64,000 bases of DNA from Anolis sagrei (taxonomy: Eukaryota > Chordata > Lepidosauria > Squamata > Anolidae): NCBI RefSeq assembly GCF_037176765.1, contig NC_090024.1, forward strand, positions 245,794,571 to 245,858,570, in the 5' to 3' direction. A program made the position numbers and the translations under genes. Shown here piece after piece: positions 10,367 through 21,128 of this stretch. Under the pieces are notes generated by a model that saw only the letters and a list, made by a program, of their open reading frames with translations, ran no database searches and was not told the origin of the DNA. The first letter of the stretch is position 1. Every line of letters begins with the position of its first letter.

Positions 10367-12905
10367 CTGAAACAGGAAGGTGAAACACATTTTCAAAATT
10401 TCCATGCAAAACAAGTGGTCGACTACCTTGAATGCTTTTATGCCAGAGTACTCAAGGGTGCATCCGCACGACAGAATTAATGCAGTTTGATCACACCTTA
10501 ACTGCATGGATCAGGGCTATGGAATCAGAGCTATGGAATCCTTGGAGCTGTGGTTTAATAAGGTCTTGAATTTATTAATTAATTTATTTATTTCTGGTAT
10601 TTCTACCCCGTCTCTTCTCCTCCCCCTCAAGGGGACTCAGAATGGCTTACATTGGCATTGGCTTACAATATAAACAATTACAATAATATCACAACAATTG
10701 AAATACATAAGCATTAATTAAAACAGTACATAAAGCATTAATTAAAACTATAATACAGTATCTGTGCTGTCACACACTGGGCCTGTGAAAGAGTCTATAG
10801 ACAGAACGTGTTTTCTGAATGCCCAACGGGATGCCGGGGGTGCCTCGGCTGAGAGGTCTTTCGGATTTCCCCACACAAAGTTCTTTTAAAGACAGAAAGT
10901 TCAACAAAGTCCTATGGTCCATTTATTTGACTTTTGGGAATTGCATTCTACCCTTCAATAAAACCGATGCCCTCACTGTAGGAGAAGATGCAGATCAAGA
11001 ATAGGGCTCCACATTCACCTACGAACCCACTGCCAGAATACCGAACTTGGAGGACCATCATCCTCAGACTACGAGGGATTGCTTAAGTAAGTAAGTGAAG
11101 AGGTATTTCCAGATCAAGAAAGCAACCCAGGGTTAGGTGGACGGAGAATCGATTTCTCATGTTTCCTTATTCCTGCTGATGGGTTTCCATCTCTGGCCTC
11201 TCTCTTGGTTTCTCCACTTACCTACACAAGTGTAGTGGCAGTCCTTGAAAGTCTTGAAATTGTTCTTATTCCCACGGCAACCCCCGTAAATGAACCTCTC
11301 ACATTTGTTGGACTTGACGTTGTAGAAATAACGGTGAAAGTACCCGAAGCATGAACCAGAATCTGGAGGAAGGTGGCAGAACTCTGGAGGGGAGAAGAAC
11401 AGAAAAGTTATCTGGATGGCCATCTGTCAGGGGTGATTTGAATGCAATATTCCTGCTTCTTGGCAGAATGGGGTTGGACTGGATGGCCCATGAGGTCTCT
11501 TCCAACTCTTTGATTCTATGATTCTATGATTCTATGATCTCTGTATCTGGAAGCCTCTAAAATGTTTTGTGAACCTCTCCATTCATGCTCAAATCATGGC
11601 TGGGAGTTTTGGGCAGTTGTGCCCCCAAAAATAATATTCTAGTGACTTTAAGGTCAGCAGAGTAGAAGGAAGCCAAAAACCTCAGCAGTCTACTGAAGCA
11701 GATGAGCAAAACATAGTTGATTTGAGGTCTACAAGACCATCTAGATCTCCCTTTGGGTACAATGAAGGATTACAACATTATCTCCTCCAAAAACTTCTGG
11801 TGCCTTCAAAATACCAGATCCTGAAGTGCAGAGACACGGAGAGTGGAAAATACTTCAGCTGGATGGCCATCTTGCATATCCATGTTCGACACAGAAGTGC
11901 TACAGAAATGACCTTCCTTCTAATTGCAAGTATTCACTTATATTTCATTAAAAGGAGCCTCTTATTCTTTAAAAAAATCAGCAAAATTAATGTTTCTAGG
12001 TCTGGACCAATGAAAATAAAATGACATGCTGAAGTCAGTCAATGGGAAAAAACAAGTCTTGTTGTAAGAACATGACTGAAACCAGACTGGGTTGTTGTAG
12101 GTTTCTCAGGCTGTATGGCCATGTTCTAGAAGCATTATCTCCTGATGTTTCACCTTCATCTGTGGCACGCATCCTCAGAAGTTGTGAGGTTGTGGCCATA
12201 CAACCTGAAAAATCTACAGCAACCCAGTGATTCTGGCCATGAAAGCCTTTGACAATACATTGAATTCAGACATTTTGATGGTGTGGTTATGTATATATAT
12301 AGTGGCTGTGTTTATGGAGAAAATTTGATTCCTTCAGAAGCAAATTTATTGTATAGACAGGACCCTAACATATGCCTTACTCGCACCCCTTACATTTCTC
12401 ACTTCTGTTTCTCTATGCATGTTAACCTCAAAAAGCCTTTTCCTTTTCAGTTTCCTTTTTTATAATCAACTCATTTTGCAAAATGGACTCATTGAAACTT
12501 CTTCTGAAGGTTGATTTTTCTTAACACGGTATGGGATTGTGATCTGAAAATGTCTTAGATAAAATTTCACATTTTGAGATTTGTGTTGCTAAAGAGTTTG
12601 ATGCTAGAAACTTATCAATTCTCAGCAATGATTTATGTCTGGCTAAGTAAAAAGTGTAGTCTGTAGTATTGCCATATTTCCATCTCCAGACATCACATAA
12701 CCCTATATTATCCATAAAATGGAAACATGTTTTGGGGAGTTTGCCTTGTTCTGCTTTAACAGACCCCCATCTCCAATTTTCTCTCAATTGATGGAGAAAT
12801 TAAGGTTGGAAGAGGTATCTTACCTGGCCGACCGGAGGTGAGGGCCAGCTCAGCCCCAAAGGCGAAAAGCCCCAGAAGGAGGAAGAGGAAGCCAACAGGT
12901 TGCAT
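10227..12905 (-). CDS. secreted Kunitz-WAP protein (unit A)
   Basis: Predicted secreted 127-residue protein: signal peptide, one BPTI/Kunitz domain and one WAP four-disulfide-core domain. The usual role of this architecture is inhibition of extracellular serine proteases, and WAP domains are often antimicrobial. Coding exons are 12905-12824 (ATG; leader [16 protein letters not shown]; 27 codons plus one base), 11383-11222 (Kunitz) and 10366-10227 (WAP plus TAA). The donors are GTAAGATACC, GTAAGTGGAG and GTAAGAAGGA; acceptors end in CAG. Junctions are phase 1 and the spliced length of 384 bases is in frame. The 3' untranslated exon is at about 8268-8125, and a TATTTAAA box lies about 75 bp upstream of the ATG. 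Eppin/WFDC proteins and reptilian Kunitz-WAP proteins share the architecture. Orthology cannot be assigned and expression is unknown. Confidence 0.82.
10448..10560 (+). mobile_element. MITE half (GGGTGCATC family)
   Basis: Carries the family landmarks GGTGCATCCGCACGA, AATTAATGCAGTTTGA and GGAATCCTTGGAGCTGTG. Fuller copies are at 33995-34215 and 63235-63720. Only one arm is present. Confidence 0.5.
10565..10790 (-). mobile_element. LINE 3' UTR fragment (L2-like)
   Basis: Antisense L2-type 3' UTR (TATTTCTACCCCGTCTCTTC, GGGGACTCAGAATGGC) with TTAATTAATTTATTTATT at the tail side. Confidence 0.55.
10960..11090 (+). mobile_element. zinc-finger LINE 3' tail
   Basis: Ends of the LINE described at 13467-14950 (TGCCCTCACTGTAGGAGAAG ... 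ATTGCTTAAGTAAGTAAG). The same insertion, in longer form, lies at the same intronic position in unit B (25908-26283). Confidence 0.65.
11222..11383 (-). CDS. Kunitz domain exon, unit A
   Basis: A 162-bp phase 1-1 exon. Frame: [19 protein letters not shown] onward. The six cysteines follow the BPTI spacing 8-15-7-12-3 ([36 protein letters not shown]). The residue after the second cysteine, P1, is Phe with Gly at P1', which by analogy suggests chymotrypsin-like or elastase-like targets. The acceptor CTCCCCTCCAG lies 26 bp from a CR1 3' end. Confidence 0.9.
   Translation of the reverse strand, partial: SSATFLQILVHASGTFTVISTTSSPTNVRGSFTGVAVGIRTISRLSRTATTLV
11409..11537 (+). mobile_element. CR1 3'-end insertion beside Kunitz acceptor
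   Basis: A short CR1 3' end (CTGGATGGCCATCTGTCAGG ... ATTCTATGA) lies in the intron just upstream of the unit A Kunitz exon, antisense to the gene. Unit B has the uninterrupted site (GGTTATCTCTGTATCTGG at about 27008), so the insertion came after the A/B split. Confidence 0.85.
11540..12080. other. intron 1 of unit A, unique part
   Basis: Intronic sequence conserved with unit B (27012-27535) and partly with unit C (37320-37560). No exon or regulatory element was recognised. The conservation reflects duplication. Confidence 0.6.
12090..12262. mobile_element. Penelope-like fold-back terminus
   Basis: Opens with GGGTTGTTGTAGGTTTCTC and closes with its reverse complement, ending GCCATGAAAGCCTTTGACAA. 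The same insertion is present in unit B (27545-27712), so it predates the duplication. Confidence 0.75.
12263..12810. other. intron 1 of unit A, distal part
   Basis: Conserved with unit B 27713-28199 plus 30610-30720 and partly with unit C. It preserves the empty site (CCTATATTATCCATAAAATG) of the Helitron found in unit B. No gene seen. Confidence 0.6.
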
Positions 12906-12979
12906 GGCGCAGAAGGTCTGGGAGCCCAGTGTCTACCTTGCAAAGCTCCGAAATGCCCCTGAGAGGGTTTCACTGGGAC

Positions 12980-12987
12980 TTTAAATA
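12980..12987 (-). promoter_or_regulatory. TATA-like box, unit A
   Basis: TATTTAAA on the minus strand, about 75 bp upstream of the start codon, so transcription would begin near 12950. The flank upstream (13010-13220) is conserved with unit C (40215-40460), as expected of a shared promoter. In unit C the same position reads CTTAAAAG. Confidence 0.5.
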
Positions 12988-13225
12988 ACCCAAACAAGGA
13001 AGACGGTGGCCACATGGAATTTCCCCTTTCTCTTTGGCAAGACTATGACACAAAGGATTGCCAAACAGTGCAGAGATGGTCACCTATCAGGAAGTGTCAC
13101 CATGATCTATGAGGGGCCATGGGACAAAAGCCCAAACTCTTCCCTGTTGTGTGTTAGGAGGAGAATTACCCAGAGAAACCTAAAGGTCAAAAGTGTGGCT
13201 GATTTTCAAAAGTGTGGCAGACCAT

Positions 13226-13460
13226 GGAATTATAAAGTTGGAAGAGACCTAAGGGGACATCCAGTCCAACCTACTGCTAGGCAGGAAGACACACTGAAAG
13301 CCCTTCTAACAGATTGCTATCCAGCCTCTGTTTTAAAACTTTCAGAGACTCCAACAGAGAGCAACATTTTCGTTGAATAACTCTTCCAAGTTCTTCATAA
13401 TATTTAGATAGAATATCTTTTCCTGTAATTTGAATCCATGGTTCCATCGTGTCTTAGTCA
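13226..13460 (-). mobile_element. old CR1, part 1 (host of nested LINE)
   Basis: A diverged antisense CR1 3' region. It resumes at about 14960-15250 after a nested LINE insertion. Confidence 0.7.
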
Positions 13461-13466
13461 TTGTGT

Positions 13467-14918
13467 AGTCATTTAGTCACCGAGACATCTGTAGGGAGAC
13501 CAAGGTGCTTGTTTATAAAGCTATTGTCCTCCCACCCCTGCTATACGCCTGTGAGACTTGGACTCCTGGAACGATCCCATCAGCGCTGCTTCCAGAAAAT
13601 CCTGCAAATCTCTTGGGAAGACAAGTGGACAAGTGTCAGCGTGCTGGAAGAAGAAGCAAAGAGCACCAGCACTGAAGTGATGGTCCTCCGCCATTAACTC
13701 CGCTGGACCGGCCACGTTGTCCAGATGCCCGATCACCATCTCTGAAAGCAGTTCATAGAATCATAGAATCATAGAATCAAAGAGTTGGAAGAGACCTCAT
13801 GGGCCATCCAGTCCAACCCCATTCTGCCAAGAAGCAGGAATATTGCATTCAAATCACCCCTGACAAATGGCCATCCAGCCTCTGTTGAAAGGCTTCCAAA
13901 GAAGGAGCCTCCACCACACTCCGGGGCAGAGAGTTCCACTGCTGAATGGCTCTCACAGTCAGGAAGTTCTTCCTAATGTTCAGATGGAATCTCCTCTCTT
14001 GTAGTTTGAAGCCATTGTTCCATTGCGTCCTAGTCTCCAAGGAAGCAGAAAACAAGCTTGCTCCCTCCTCCCTGTGGCTTCCTCTCACATATTTATACAT
14101 GGCTATCATATCCCCTCTCAGCCTTCTCTTCTTCAGGCTAAACATGCCCAGCTCCCCAAGCCGCTCCTCATAGGGCTTGTTCTACAGACCCTTGATCATT
14201 TTAGTCGCCCTCCTCTGGACACATTCCAGCTTGTCAATATCTCTCTTGAATTGTGGTGCCCAGAATTGGACACAATATTCCAGATGTGGTCTAACCAAAG
14301 CAGAAGAGAGGGGTAGCATTACTTCCTTAGATCTAGACACTATGCTCCTCTTGATACAGGCCAAAATCCCATTGGCTTTTTTTGCCGCCACATCACATTG
14401 TTGGCTCATGTTTAACTTGTTGTCCACAAGGACTCCAAGATCTTTTTCACACGTACTGCTCTCGAGCCAGGCGTCACCCATTCTGTATCTTTCATTTCAT
14501 TTTTTTCTGCCAAAGTGGAGTATCTTGCATTTGTTGTTCTACTCTGAACTCAAGAATGGAGAACAGAATGTTGGTGGGCAGGAAAAGAGATTTAAAGATG
14601 GGCTCAAAGCCAACCTTAAAAACTCTGGCATGGACACTGAGAACTGGGAAGCCCTGGCCCTTGAGCACTCCAGCTAGAGGTCAGCTGTGACCAGCAGTGC
14701 TGTAGAATTCGAAAAGGCATGAATGGAGGGCGAAAGAGAGAAACGTGGCAAGAGGAAGGCACGTCAAGCCAACCCGACCGAGACCGCTTTCTACCTGGAA
14801 ACCAATGCCCTCACTGTGGGAGAACATGCAGGTCAAGAATAGGGTTCCACAGTCACCTACAGACCTACCAGTACACTGATTATGGAAGACTATCCTACAC
14901 AGACAACAAGGGATTGTC

Positions 14919-14950
<32 letters not shown>
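13467..14950 (+). mobile_element. LINE with C-terminal C2H2 zinc finger, interrupted by CR1
   Basis: 13467-13745 encodes the end of a non-LTR reverse transcriptase (RSHQRCFQKILQISWEDKW; LRWTGHVVQMPD). After a CR1 insertion, 14521-14950 encodes GGQEKRFKDGLKANLKNS and then CPHCGRTCRSRIGFHSH, a zinc-finger-like end, finishing with a (TAAG)n tail. TCATTGTGT flanks both sides (13458-13466, 14951-14959). The frames are broken. Confidence 0.7.
13754..14520 (-). mobile_element. CR1 LINE, 5'-truncated
   Basis: Minus-strand CR1 C-terminus ([30 protein letters not shown]) and 3' UTR with ATCATAGAATCATAGAATC at the 3' end. It is inserted in the zinc-finger LINE and is relatively little diverged. Confidence 0.9.
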
Positions 14951-14951
<1 letters not shown>

Positions 14952-14959
14952 CATTGTGT

Positions 14960-15250
14960 CCTAGTTTTCCCTCTTCTCAAAAAGACATTCTTTCAAATAT
15001 TAAAACATGGCTCTCATGACTCTTCTCAGGGTTCTTGTTTCCAAGCTAAACATCTCCAGCTCCCTCACCCATTCCTTGGCTTCCAGACTGTTGGCTTCCA
15101 AACCGTTGACCATTTTGGTTGCCCTTCTCTGGACCCCTTTCATCTTGTCCACCTCCTTCTTAAACTGTGGTACCCAGAATTGGACACAGGATTGTTCCTG
15201 GTGTTTTCTGACCAAAGCAGAAGAGAATGAGTCTATGATTTCCCTCAGTC
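14960..15250 (-). mobile_element. old CR1, part 2
   Basis: Continuation of the diverged antisense CR1 begun at 13226 (QFWVPQFKKEVDKMKGVQRR). Confidence 0.7.
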
Positions 15251-15254
15251 TAGA

Positions 15255-15640
15255 CCAGGGGACCTCAAGCTTTTGAAGCAGAGGAGCATTTCATGGTTCT
15301 TCATGCTGCTGAACTACAATACCTCCCCTCCCCCGGAGGATTTATAGTTCATCAAGGGCTCTGTAATAAACATATGATTTATCTTTTTTAAAAAAAAGCT
15401 TTTTTGTAACTTTTGCAAACTCAAGGTATCAGGAGACCAGAGGTGGACCACCAGCAGCTGCAACCCCCACCTCCTCAAGACTATATCTTTCTAAACCATT
15501 AAAAAATGTATCTGTTTTTCATGACTTTCTGTATTACTTGTATCTTTCAATTGTTTAACTTATCTATTTTTATATATAAAATGTATAAAATGTAGCAAGA
15601 TGTAGCCCAGAGACAGCCAACTCTCAGTGACCCTGTCAAG
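15255..15640. other. hAT-like fragment and unassigned AT-rich DNA
   Basis: CAGGGGACCTCAAGCTTTTG at 15255 resembles a hAT terminus. The remainder is AT-rich with no gene or clear repeat. Confidence 0.35.
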
Positions 15641-15649
15641 ATAATTCCT

Positions 15650-16040
15650 TGGGAACAGGAAAGTTAAACAAACCCCTCTGGCCATTTCCCAAGCCAGGTA
15701 ATCATTGGATCTATTGTGTATGGATGTATGTAGACTACTGCAACACTCTCTATGTGGAGTTGCCTTTGAAGACTGCTCGGAAGCTTCAATTGGTTCAACA
15801 TTCGGCAGCCATGATACTAACAGGAACAGCACTCAGGGAGCATACAACTCCTCTGTTGCGCCAGCTCCACTGGCTACCAATTTGCTATTGGGCACAATTC
15901 AAAGTGCTGGCGTTGGCCTATAAAGCCCTAAATGGTTCTGGCCCCCAAGTTACCTATCCGAACGCATCTCCACCTATGAACCCACTAGGACTTTAAGATC
16001 TTCTGGGGAGGCCCTGCTCTCGATCCTGCCTGCAACATTT
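15650..16040 (+). mobile_element. L2-like LINE fragment
   Basis: Encodes VDYCNTLYVELPLKTARKLQ and LREHTTPLLRQLHWLPICYW, the L2 reverse-transcriptase C-terminus, truncated on both sides. Confidence 0.8.
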
Positions 16041-16329
16041 CTGTAAGGAGCCACAGTGTTGACTTCCTTACTAAAGAGAACCATTGTCTTTGGCAATGTA
16101 AACAAGTTGTTTTTCCACCAAGAGTTAATCAAGTCAGAATGTCAACAGTTAATAATTTGTCTCAAATCTCATCAGCAATTTTTAATTAGTCCATGAGTCC
16201 TTCACCTCTGTCTTGTAGTTTTCCAAACCTCATTCCTTAGAATGGTATCTTCAGCCCAATTGGGCCGTATTCATACGCCTTTCATACAATCTAACTCAAA
16301 CCATACAGCATACTTTATCATGACACACA
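16041..16329. other. unassigned sequence
   Basis: No gene or known repeat recognised. A short (CA)n-like run lies at about 16323-16342. Confidence 0.35.
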
Positions 16330-16342
16330 TACATACACACAC

Positions 16343-16956
16343 AAAGATAGGTGATTTCCCATGTCAGCCCAGATTAGGCCAAGACTCTTTGTATAAGTAT
16401 TTATTTATTTATTTTTACAGCTTTTATATTCCGCCCTTCTCACCCCGCAGGGGATTCAGGGCGGATTATAGTGTACACATATGTGGCAAACATTAAATGC
16501 CAATTTTTGACATACAAACATATACAGACATACACAGAGGCTATTTAACTTTTTTTCTGGCCGCCAGGGGAGCTGTCGCTGTCATCATCCATCTGCGACG
16601 CTGATGAAACACTTCCGCATTCCCCGCATGCTTCCCCACTGGAATGCTTTGTTGGAGTCTTCTTTATGGCCTCATAAATCAGTTAATTTAGCCTCCCCAC
16701 ACTTTAAGGCAGTACCTAATTTTCCTACTTGACAGATGCAATTGTCTTTTGGGTTGCAAAGGTCGACAACAGGCTACACAATGGTTGGAAACCCACTCCA
16801 ACCCGGGCTGGCTTCGAACTCATGATCTTTTGGTCAGAATGATCTTTAATGCAGCTGACACTCAACCAGCTGCGCCACAATCCCAGTGCTAGGTGGTTCT
16901 CCCAAGGCTGAGAGATTGCTGCCTGTGGAAACAGAGAAGTAAACATGTGCGTTTGT
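16343..16956. mobile_element. unclassified repeat (possible LTR relic) split by LINE end and SINE
   Basis: 16343-16395 and 16886-16956 together match 30978-31100 (AAAGATAGGTGATTTCCC; CCCAAGGCTGAGAGATTGCT). Between them lie an antisense L2-type 3' UTR (16396-16540) and a SINE. The family is unknown; the fuller copy near 31 kb looks LTR-like. An old broken copy. Confidence 0.4.
16545..16885 (-). mobile_element. tRNA-derived SINE
   Basis: The minus strand starts with a tRNA-like head at about 16885: TGGCGCAGCTGGTTGAG (A box) and GAGTTCGAAGCC (B box). It is followed by a body running to a T-rich plus-strand end near 16550. Confidence 0.65.
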
Positions 16957-16959
16957 TAA

Positions 16960-17189
16960 CTCCTTTATTGATAAATTCGCCCTTGGTTGCCCAAGATCAT
17001 CAGAGCGTGGACCACCGAGGCCAAGTCAGATTCCCAAGGTACGGGTGCAGCTGGCGCACAAGTTTTAACTGTGCAAATGTTCCCCTGGAGTTCCAGGCTC
17101 AGCGAAGAATCCAGGATCACACCCAAGCTGTTAACCTGTGTCTTCAGGGGGAGTGTAACCCCATCCAACACAGGCTGTAACCCAGTCAA
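16960..17189 (-). mobile_element. L2-like LINE fragment
   Basis: The minus strand reads VNSLGVILDSSLSLE and then VHALMILGNQG, matching the L2 segment before the DYCNALY motif. The frame is degraded. Confidence 0.7.
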
Positions 17190-17732
17190 GCTGGAAGAAA
17201 TGTGTTGTTGTGTGTACCTTCAAGACACCTGTAGGCTTATAGCAACCCCATACATTTCCTAAGGTTTTCTTGGTTTTCTGTGGTGGTTTGGCCCATTCTT
17301 CCTTCTGAAATAGAGCCTGCAGCACCTGGGGTTCTTGTTTGTCCTTCTGGCCTTGGAGAAGAGTCTTCATTTTGGATTGCACTCCAAGAGTCCCCCAGCT
17401 ATCTAGAAGCACTCCTTTCCCCCATGCTTTGAAGTTCTAGCCAACAACAATTGGGGAAAGTTTGAGGCCATCTCTTGAGGGTGTTTATGTGCCTACACAT
17501 TGCCTGCTGACCTATGGGGACCCCATCAATTTCACAGACTTTTCTGAGGCTATAAACCCTCAGGAGGTGTCATCCCCTAAAAGAGAGCCTCCAGTACCAG
17601 GGATTCCTTGGTGGTTCTTCTAGGTTTGAGGAAAGTTATTTTGGGACTGCCACTCTCAGCATAGCTAGTGGCTACGGGATACTTGGAGTGACCATCGAAA
17701 AAGGTCCCTTTCCTCATGCTCTAGACATTCTA
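17190..17732. repeat. 3' flank of duplicated unit B
   Basis: Aligns with 4190-4713 next to unit A, including the same SINE-like relics. It ends at the target site of the hAT-like element. Confidence 0.65.
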
Positions 17733-18923
17733 TAGGCCTGTTTGATCAAGAAAAAATTTGTTTCTAAAATCGATTTGTAATTGGGGTGTTTTTTTGTTTC
17801 GATATTTAAAATATTTACAAAACTTTCCGAAAAAATGTTTTGTTATTTACGAAATTTCGTAAATATTTACAAAACATTTTGTAAGTGTGAATGTTGCAGT
17901 AATGGTCACCTTGATTAGCATTGAATGGCTTTCATTTCTCCCACCCTGGACATTCCATAGATAAACTCCATTTGCCTAGTTTCCAACAGACCTCTGAGGA
18001 TGCCTGCCATAGATGTGGGCAAAATGTCAGGAGAGAATGCTTCTGGAACATGGTCATACACTCATACAGCCCTGAAAACTCACAGCAAAAGAGCCTGGAT
18101 GGATGCAGCCTTCAATTTGTGGCAATCAGATGGTATTGGTCTCATCTCAGGCGGGCCACGGAGGCAGAGCCGGCGCTGCAGGAATCCCCTCCCCGGCTCC
18201 TGCGCTCCGGCTCCGGCTCCTGCGCCCTCCTCTTCCTCCTCCTCCTCCCAGCTGTGTTGCAGGAAGTGCCAGGAGGAGGAGGAGGAGGAGGAGGAGGGCG
18301 CAGGAGCCGGAGCCGAGGGTGAGCGCGCGCGCGCCATCCAATCGGCTCCGGCTCCTGCGCCCTCCTCCTCCTCCTCCTCCTCCCAGCTGTGTTGCAGGAA
18401 GTGCCAGGAGGAGGAGGAGGAGGAGGAGGGCGCAGGAGCCGGAGCCGAGGGTGAGCGCGCACGCGCCATCCAATCAGCTCCGGCTCCTGCGCCCTCCTCC
18501 TCCTCCTCCTCCTCCCAGCTGTGTTGCAGGAAGTGCCAGGAGGAGGAGGAGGAGGAGGAGGGCGCAGGAGCCGGAGCCAAGGGTGAGCGCGAGCGCGCCA
18601 TCCAATCGGCTCCGGCTCCTGCGCCCTCCTCCTCCTCCTCCTCCTCCCAGCTGTGTTGCTCGCGCCGCTCCTTCGCCCCACCCGCCCCATTTACTGCTGG
18701 GGTGCTTGGGAGCGCCGGACTGGCTCCCAGGCACCAGCAGCACTCAGCAGCCTCCATCCCATTAACGACACGAGCTGAAGCTCGTAAAATATATGGGGCT
18801 GCTGTTTCGATATTTTTAAACCCTTCCGGGTTTAAAAATGTGTTTTGAAATCGCGTCGGATGTGGTAAAAATAACGAATTAATAACGAAATAACGAATTA
18901 ACGAACGAAACCGAACAGGCCTA
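17733..18923. mobile_element. hAT-like non-autonomous element, copy 1
   Basis: The element (1191 bp) starts TAGGCCTGTTTGATCAAG and ends with ACAGGCCTA, giving terminal inverted repeats of 9-10 bp. It is flanked by the perfect 8-bp duplication ACATTCTA (17725-17732, 18924-18931). The paralogous site at 4713 is empty. It contains AT-rich subterminal DNA, a captured Penelope-type terminus (about 17885-18085) and three to four GC-rich palindromic units of about 120 bp. No transposase is encoded. Confidence 0.85.
18175..18660. repeat. tandem palindromic (TCC/GGA) units
   Basis: Units of about 120 bp repeat the pattern CTCCGGCTCCTGCGCCC, a (TCC)n run, CAGCTGTGTTGCAGG, a (GGA)n run and GGCGCAGGAGCCGGAGCC. 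Each unit is thus an inverted repeat. The long Ser-, Pro-, Arg- or Glu-rich reading frames here on both strands are composition artefacts. Confidence 0.9.
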
Positions 18924-18931
18924 ACATTCTA

Positions 18932-19944
18932 GCTTGTAGCCTTTGGGGAAGAGGGACCAAAGTCAGATATTTTGTCTCTGTGTCTTTGGGTTGGCTGTTG
19001 ACTCACAGCAACCCCATGAATTTTATGGGGCTTTCTTAGGCCAGGAACCACAGAGGTGATTTCCCCAATTCTTTCCTTTGAAAGAACTGAACATGAGGAA
19101 GAACTTCCTGACTGTGAGAGCCATTCAGCAGTGGAACTCTCTGCCCCAGAGTGTGGTGGAGGCTCCTTCTTTGGAAGCTTTGGAACAGAGGCTGGATGGC
19201 CATCTGTCAGGGGTGCTTTGAATGCAATATTCCTGCTTCTTGGCAGAATGGGGTTGGACTGGAGGGCCCATGAGGTCTCTTCCAACTCTAGGATTCTATG
19301 ATTCTAAGAGGGCCTATAGAGATTCCTTGGTGGGCTCCCATCCAGGTATGTTGACCCTGTTTAGCTTCCAAGATCAAATGGAATCTGGTGCCCTTAGGAC
19401 AGGACCTCCTGGAAAATCCATGAAATGACCAATCATCTTCTCAGCAGGATGTTTTGCTGACCATTATATTTATGGACTGGATCCCCCAGCAGTCCCTCTC
19501 TCTGCGCTAGTTTTTTTCCCTGTCTTTCGTTGAGGTGATTTGTGTGGGTTGTGCAAAAACACGGCTTTGCTGCAAAAAGCATCAGGTGTGTATTTCTGCC
19601 ACTAGAGTGCAGCAAACAACATGAGCTGAAAGCTTTAAGCATCCGTACATGCATGCCGTTATGTTTAAAGCACAATCCATGTTTGAAATGAAAAATGACT
19701 GTACATTGAAAAGAACTATTACTTGTGTGCTTATGAAATGTAATGCTAGTGTGATTGAGATAAACTTCTCATTTGAAAATCTTTCGGTGCAATCATGGAA
19801 TCCTAGAGTCAGGAAGGACTCTGAGGGCATCCAGCCAACTCCTTTGGGCCGATCCAAGCCTTCCCAACAGATGACCATCCAGCCTCTGTATTACCCTGAT
19901 GGCTCATGATCAGCTTGTGGTCTCCTAAGATACTAAGATCCATT
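18932..19944. repeat. 3' flank of unit B, continued, with CR1 insertion
   Basis: Aligns with 4714-5440 beside unit A. A plus-strand CR1 3' end (about 19087-19306, [18 protein letters not shown]-like) is present only here. No gene seen. Confidence 0.6.
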
Positions 19945-19967
19945 TCACCTGCAACTTTCAGTCAGCA

Positions 19968-21128
19968 TAGAATCATAGAATCATAGAATCAAAGAGTTGG
20001 AAGAGACCTCTTGGGCCATCCAGTCCAACCCCATTCTGCCAAGAAGCAGGAATATTGCATTCAAATCACCCCTGACAGATGGCCATCCAGCCTCTGCTTA
20101 AAAGCTTCCAAAGAAGGAGCCTCCACCACACTCCGGGGCAGAGAGTTCCACTGCTGAACGGCTCTCACAGTCAGGAAGTTCTTCCTCATGTTCAGATGGA
20201 ATCTCCTCTCTTGTAGTTTGAAGCCATTGTTCCATTGCGTCCTAGTCTCCAGGGAAGCAGAAAACAAGCTTGCTCCCTCCTCCTCCCTGTGGCTTCCTCT
20301 CACATATTTATACATGGCTATCATATCTCCTCTCAGCCTTCTCTTCTTCAGGCTAAACATGCCCAGTTCCCTAAGCCGCTCCTCATAGGGCTTGTTCTCC
20401 AGACCCTTGATCATTTTAGTCGCCCTCCTCTGGACACATTCCAGCTTGTCAATATCTCTCTTGAATTGTGGTGCCCAGAATTGGACACAATATTCCAGAT
20501 GTGGTTTAACCAAAGCAGAATAGAGGGGTAGCATTACTTCCTTAGATGTAGACACTATGCTCCTCTTGATGCAGGCCAAAATCCCATTGGCTTTTTTTGC
20601 CGCCACATCACATTGTTGGCTCATGTTTAACTTGTTGTCCACGAGGACTCCAAGATCTTTTTCACACGTACTGCTCTCGAGCCAGGCATTGTCCCCCATT
20701 CTGTCTCTTTGCATTTCATTTTTTCTGCCAAAGTGGAGTATCTTGCATTTGTCCCTGTTGAACTTCATTTTGTTAGTTTTGGCCCATCTCTCTAATCTGT
20801 CAAGATCGTTTTGAATCCTGCTCCTGTCCTCTGGACTATTGGCTCTCCCTCCCAATTTGGTGTCGTCTGCAAACTTGATGATCCTGCCTTCTAGCCCTTC
20901 ATCTAAGTCATTAATAAAGATGTTGAACAGGACCGGGCCAAGGGGGGAACCCTGCGGCACTCCGCTCGTCACTTCTTTCCAAGATGAAGAGGAAGCATTA
21001 GTGAGCACTCTCTGTGTTCGTCCACTTAACCAATTACAGATCCACCTCACCGTAGTTTTGCCTAGCCCACATTGGACTAGATTTCTTGCCAGAAGGTCAT
21101 GGGGGACCTTGTCGAAGGCCTTACTGAA
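19968..21128 (-). mobile_element. young CR1 LINE, 5'-truncated, with long flanking repeat
   Basis: The minus strand has a single 329-codon open frame covering the reverse transcriptase from [14 protein letters not shown] through [13 protein letters not shown] (motif B), [10 protein letters not shown] (motif C, ADD) to the stop at 20061. The 3' UTR and tail follow. The open frame indicates a recent insertion. It is flanked by a 23-bp direct repeat (19945-19967 and 21129-21151), unusual for CR1, which mostly lacks target duplications. The 5' part of the ORF, including the endonuclease, is missing, so it is not autonomous. Confidence 0.93.

Noticed and set aside
16560-16885. tRNA-like A and B boxes
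   Set aside because: They belong to a SINE head; no complete cloverleaf or isolated tRNA gene could be drawn.
18000-18850. Long overlapping frames (up to 282 codons) rich in Ser/Pro/Arg/Glu on both strands
   Set aside because: They arise from the (TCC)n/(GGA)n palindromic units of hAT copy 1; every frame is open because of composition. The same holds at 22.1-22.8 and 48.4-48.9 kb.
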